Assembly: GCA_002415465.1 (NCBI GenBank)
Contig: DHYT01000065.1
Span: 17,211-26,212, forward strand
DNA: 9,002 nt
Direction of reading: 5' to 3'
DNA from: Desulfobulbaceae bacterium UBA5123
Lineage (GTDB): Bacteria > Desulfobacterota > Desulfobulbia > Desulfobulbales > UBA5123
Part shown: positions 7,451 to 9,002 of the stretch, in pieces
Layout of the letters: each line of letters begins with the position of its first letter
Numbering within the stretch: position 1 is the stretch's first letter
Notes under the pieces: model-generated
Seen by the model: the letters and a program-made list of their open reading frames with translations, nothing else
Told to the model about the DNA's origin: nothing
The model's database searches: none
Position numbers and translations under genes: made by a program

Positions 7451-8407
7451 ATGGGCAGGGAGGAGAAAAAGACCATTCTGGTCGTCGATGATTTCGCAGA
7501 CAACATCGATCTCATCAGCGAGGTGTTGGGCGACGAATATCGGGTAAGGGCGGCGGTCAGCGGCGAGAAGGCCCTGGCGGTTTTGGCCGGTCAGCCGTAT
7601 CCGGATCTCGTTCTGCTGGATGTCATGATGCCGGGGATGGATGGATACGAGGTCTGTCGACGTGTGAAGTCGCAGCCGCATGGAAAGGATATCCCGGTGA
7701 TCTTCGTCACCGCCATGGGGGAGGTGGCGGACGAGTCAAAGGGGTTTGCGGTGGGGGCGGTGGATTATATCACCAAGCCGGTCTCGCCGCCGATTTTGAA
7801 GGCGCGGGTGCGTATTCACCTCGAGTTAAAGGAGGCCCGCCATCATCTTGAAAAGATGGTTGCCGCCCGTACCGAGGAGTTGCGGCAGGCGAACATTCGA
7901 CTGGGCCGGCAGGTGAAGGAGTTGTCCGGCCGAGATCAGCTGATCCGGTTTCAGATGGGAGGGCCGACCCTGGCGGAGGCGTGCGGGGAGATTGGCCGGG
8001 TGGTGGTGAATGTCCTCGAGGCGGACCGGGTGATCATCTTTCTGGCCGATGGTGGCGGCGAACTGGTGGCGGAGGTGGACGTGGACCGCGAGCGGCCTGA
8101 TCAGCCGACCCTGAAGCCGGCGATTGGGGAGGAAAAGGCGTGGGCCATGGCCGGGAAAGCCTTTGCCGATGGGGCGTTGCTGCTGGATGGGGAGGGGGCG
8201 GCGGCCCCGATCACCTTCAATGATGAAAGAATGGGTGTCATCTGCGTGGTAGGCGTCGTCGGAGATGAAGGCGGTGGTAACGAAGTATTGGCGGTCCTTG
8301 GCCGGTTGAGTCGGGAGGCGGCGTTGGTTCTGCGCTCGGCGCGGGTGACCGAGGACCTGCTCAACGACAAAATTGATTTTGGGCAACTGTTTCAAGCGGA
8401 GCTGTAA
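7451..8407 (+). CDS. Response regulator: REC, coiled coil, GAF-like domain, no DNA-binding output
   Basis: The 318-residue protein starts with a receiver domain (about 7-125) with acidic pair D13/D14, phospho-acceptor D57 in LLDVMMPGMDG, T87 and K109, so it should be phosphorylatable. A charged helical linker (about 126-165) of the type joining REC to HisKA or GGDEF domains follows. The C-terminal part (about 165-305) has the alternating strand pattern of a GAF domain, with segments near 193-199 (RVIIFLA) and 252-270 (APITF, then GVICVVGVV). No HTH, GGDEF, EAL, HD-GYP, HisKA or ATPase motif is visible. The start lies 3 bases after the kinase stop, with a strong ribosome binding site, so co-translation and a cognate partnership with the kinase Hpt (H1483) are likely. 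The output would be by protein-protein contact or ligand binding. The receiver call is firm; the GAF assignment rests on pattern only. Confidence 0.9.
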   Translation: MGREEKKTILVVDDFADNIDLISEVLGDEYRVRAAVSGEKALAVLAGQPYPDLVLLDVMMPGMDGYEVCRRVKSQPHGKDIPVIFVTAMGEVADESKGFAVGAVDYITKPVSPPILKARVRIHLELKEARHHLEKMVAARTEELRQANIRLGRQVKELSGRDQLIRFQMGGPTLAEACGEIGRVVVNVLEADRVIIFLADGGGELVAEVDVDRERPDQPTLKPAIGEEKAWAMAGKAFADGALLLDGEGAAAPITFNDERMGVICVVGVVGDEGGGNEVLAVLGRLSREAALVLRSARVTEDLLNDKIDFGQLFQAEL

Positions 8408-8422
8408 ACAGCATCGGGGGAT

Positions 8423-8453
8423 GGTTTTGGAATGCATTCGTCTGGGAAAAACC
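8423..8453 (+). repeat. Short dyad containing palindrome GAATGCATTC in the gap before the third gene
   Basis: GGTTTT (8423-8428) and AAAACC (8448-8453) are reverse complements. Between them lies the perfect 10-bp palindrome GAATGCATTC (8430-8439). The element occupies the 65-base gap between the regulator stop and the next start. There is no T run after it, so it is not a typical intrinsic terminator. It could be a weak RNA hairpin or a protein site; neither is established. Confidence 0.3.
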
Positions 8454-8472
8454 TTCGCGATGGAAGGCGTGC

Positions 8473-9002
8473 ATGGCTGAGAGCAGAAACAAAGAGAACA
8501 GCAAGGCCGCGTTAACGGAGCTGGACCTCATCGAAGGACTGCTGCAACAGGTCGATGTCATGGTCGGCGTCGGCAGCCTGTCGCCGTTTCCGGATGTCGA
8601 GGAGGGTATCGCGTCGGCGGCGAAGGGGAGTCCGGCGACGACCGAGAGGGGTGACGCGGATTCGGAGTCACACCTCGACGGTCTTGATGTCATTGAAACG
8701 TTTACGCCGCAGGCGCAGCATTTTAAGCGGGTTGAGTTGGGGTTGCCCGCTCAAGGCGGGGTCGATGTCAGTTTGCTTTCCTTGCGAAGGTATTCGGAGA
8801 AAAATGCACAGATTTTGCTTGCGGCTGACGAGGATCGCTCTCGGCTGGCGGGTTTTTTCGGGATCGCGGTCCTTCCGGGGCAGGTGTTCGCCGGAGTGGT
8901 CACCGTTGATCAAAACGGGGTGGTGATCGCCGAGCAGGAGGCGATGGCGGCGGAAGGGAATACGGCGGAGCCGGTGATTGTAATATGGCAGGAGGCCCAG
9001 GT
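8473..9002 (+). CDS. Unrecognised acidic soluble protein (3' end outside window)
   Basis: I do not recognise this protein. The ATG at 8473 has GGAAGG (8462-8467) five bases upstream, and no in-frame ATG, GTG or TTG occurs between the previous stop and this codon. The frame stays open to the right edge, giving 176 complete residues. Residues 1-30 look helical (ELDLIEGLLQQVDVM), and residues 35-75 are acidic and rich in Ser, Ala and Gly, like a flexible linker. From about 84 the sequence turns into a folded-looking region with alternating hydrophobic strands (QILLAADE, FFGIAVLPGQVFAGVVTVD, VIVIW). There is no signal peptide, membrane segment or catalytic motif. Codon use has the same G/C-rich third positions as the upstream genes. 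The 65-base gap and shared direction suggest operon membership, so it may be an effector or partner of the REC protein; this is inference from position only. Confidence 0.75.
   Translation, partial: MAESRNKENSKAALTELDLIEGLLQQVDVMVGVGSLSPFPDVEEGIASAAKGSPATTERGDADSESHLDGLDVIETFTPQAQHFKRVELGLPAQGGVDVSLLSLRRYSEKNAQILLAADEDRSRLAGFFGIAVLPGQVFAGVVTVDQNGVVIAEQEAMAAEGNTAEPVIVIWQEAQ

Noticed and set aside
7013..8437. Minus-strand open frames opposite the Hpt tail and the response regulator
   Set aside because: They overlap strongly supported plus-strand coding sequence and show no protein family features.
8408..8472. Possible terminator between the regulator and the third gene
   Set aside because: The only dyad here has no following T run and a weak, interrupted stem.

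Overview
The window is dominated by bacterial two-component signalling genes. The coding DNA is GC-rich and the divergent intergenic region is clearly AT-rich. Long sensor kinases with periplasmic Cache-type sensors, plus GAF and PAS domains carrying extra Cys/His residues, fit a Desulfobacterota or other anaerobic Deltaproteobacteria-type genome (sulfate reducers, Desulfuromonads). That placement rests on protein style only, since there is no rRNA or other phylogenetic marker here.

Layout. Positions 1-2112 (minus strand) hold a membrane sensor histidine kinase that runs off the left edge: TM, periplasmic double-Cache-like sensor, TM, coiled coil, Cys-rich PAS, HisKA, and the first part of the ATPase domain. 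Positions 2113-2563 are a divergent intergenic region, AT-rich in its middle, with a tight cluster of dyad-symmetric sequences at 2369-2440. Positions 2564-7447 (plus strand) encode a 1627-residue hybrid kinase: TM, periplasmic sensor, TM, GAF, PAS, PAS, HisKA, HATPase, REC, REC, Hpt. Three bases after its stop lies a REC-coiled-coil-GAF-like response regulator with no DNA-binding domain (7451-8407). After a 65-base gap comes an unrecognised acidic protein that runs off the right edge (8473-9002).

The three plus-strand genes look like one operon. The hybrid kinase carries a full His-Asp-His relay in one chain, and its Hpt could hand phosphate to the adjacent REC protein. That protein has no obvious output domain, so signalling would have to go through protein contacts or its GAF-like domain, possibly involving the unrecognised third protein. 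The left kinase is divergently transcribed from the same intergenic region, so shared regulation is possible but not shown.

I found no RNA genes, CRISPR arrays, insertion sequences or convincing terminators. The most useful leads are the Cys/His motifs inside three cytoplasmic sensor domains, the dyad cluster, the output-less regulator, and the unrecognised third gene. No feature here proves a new biological system.
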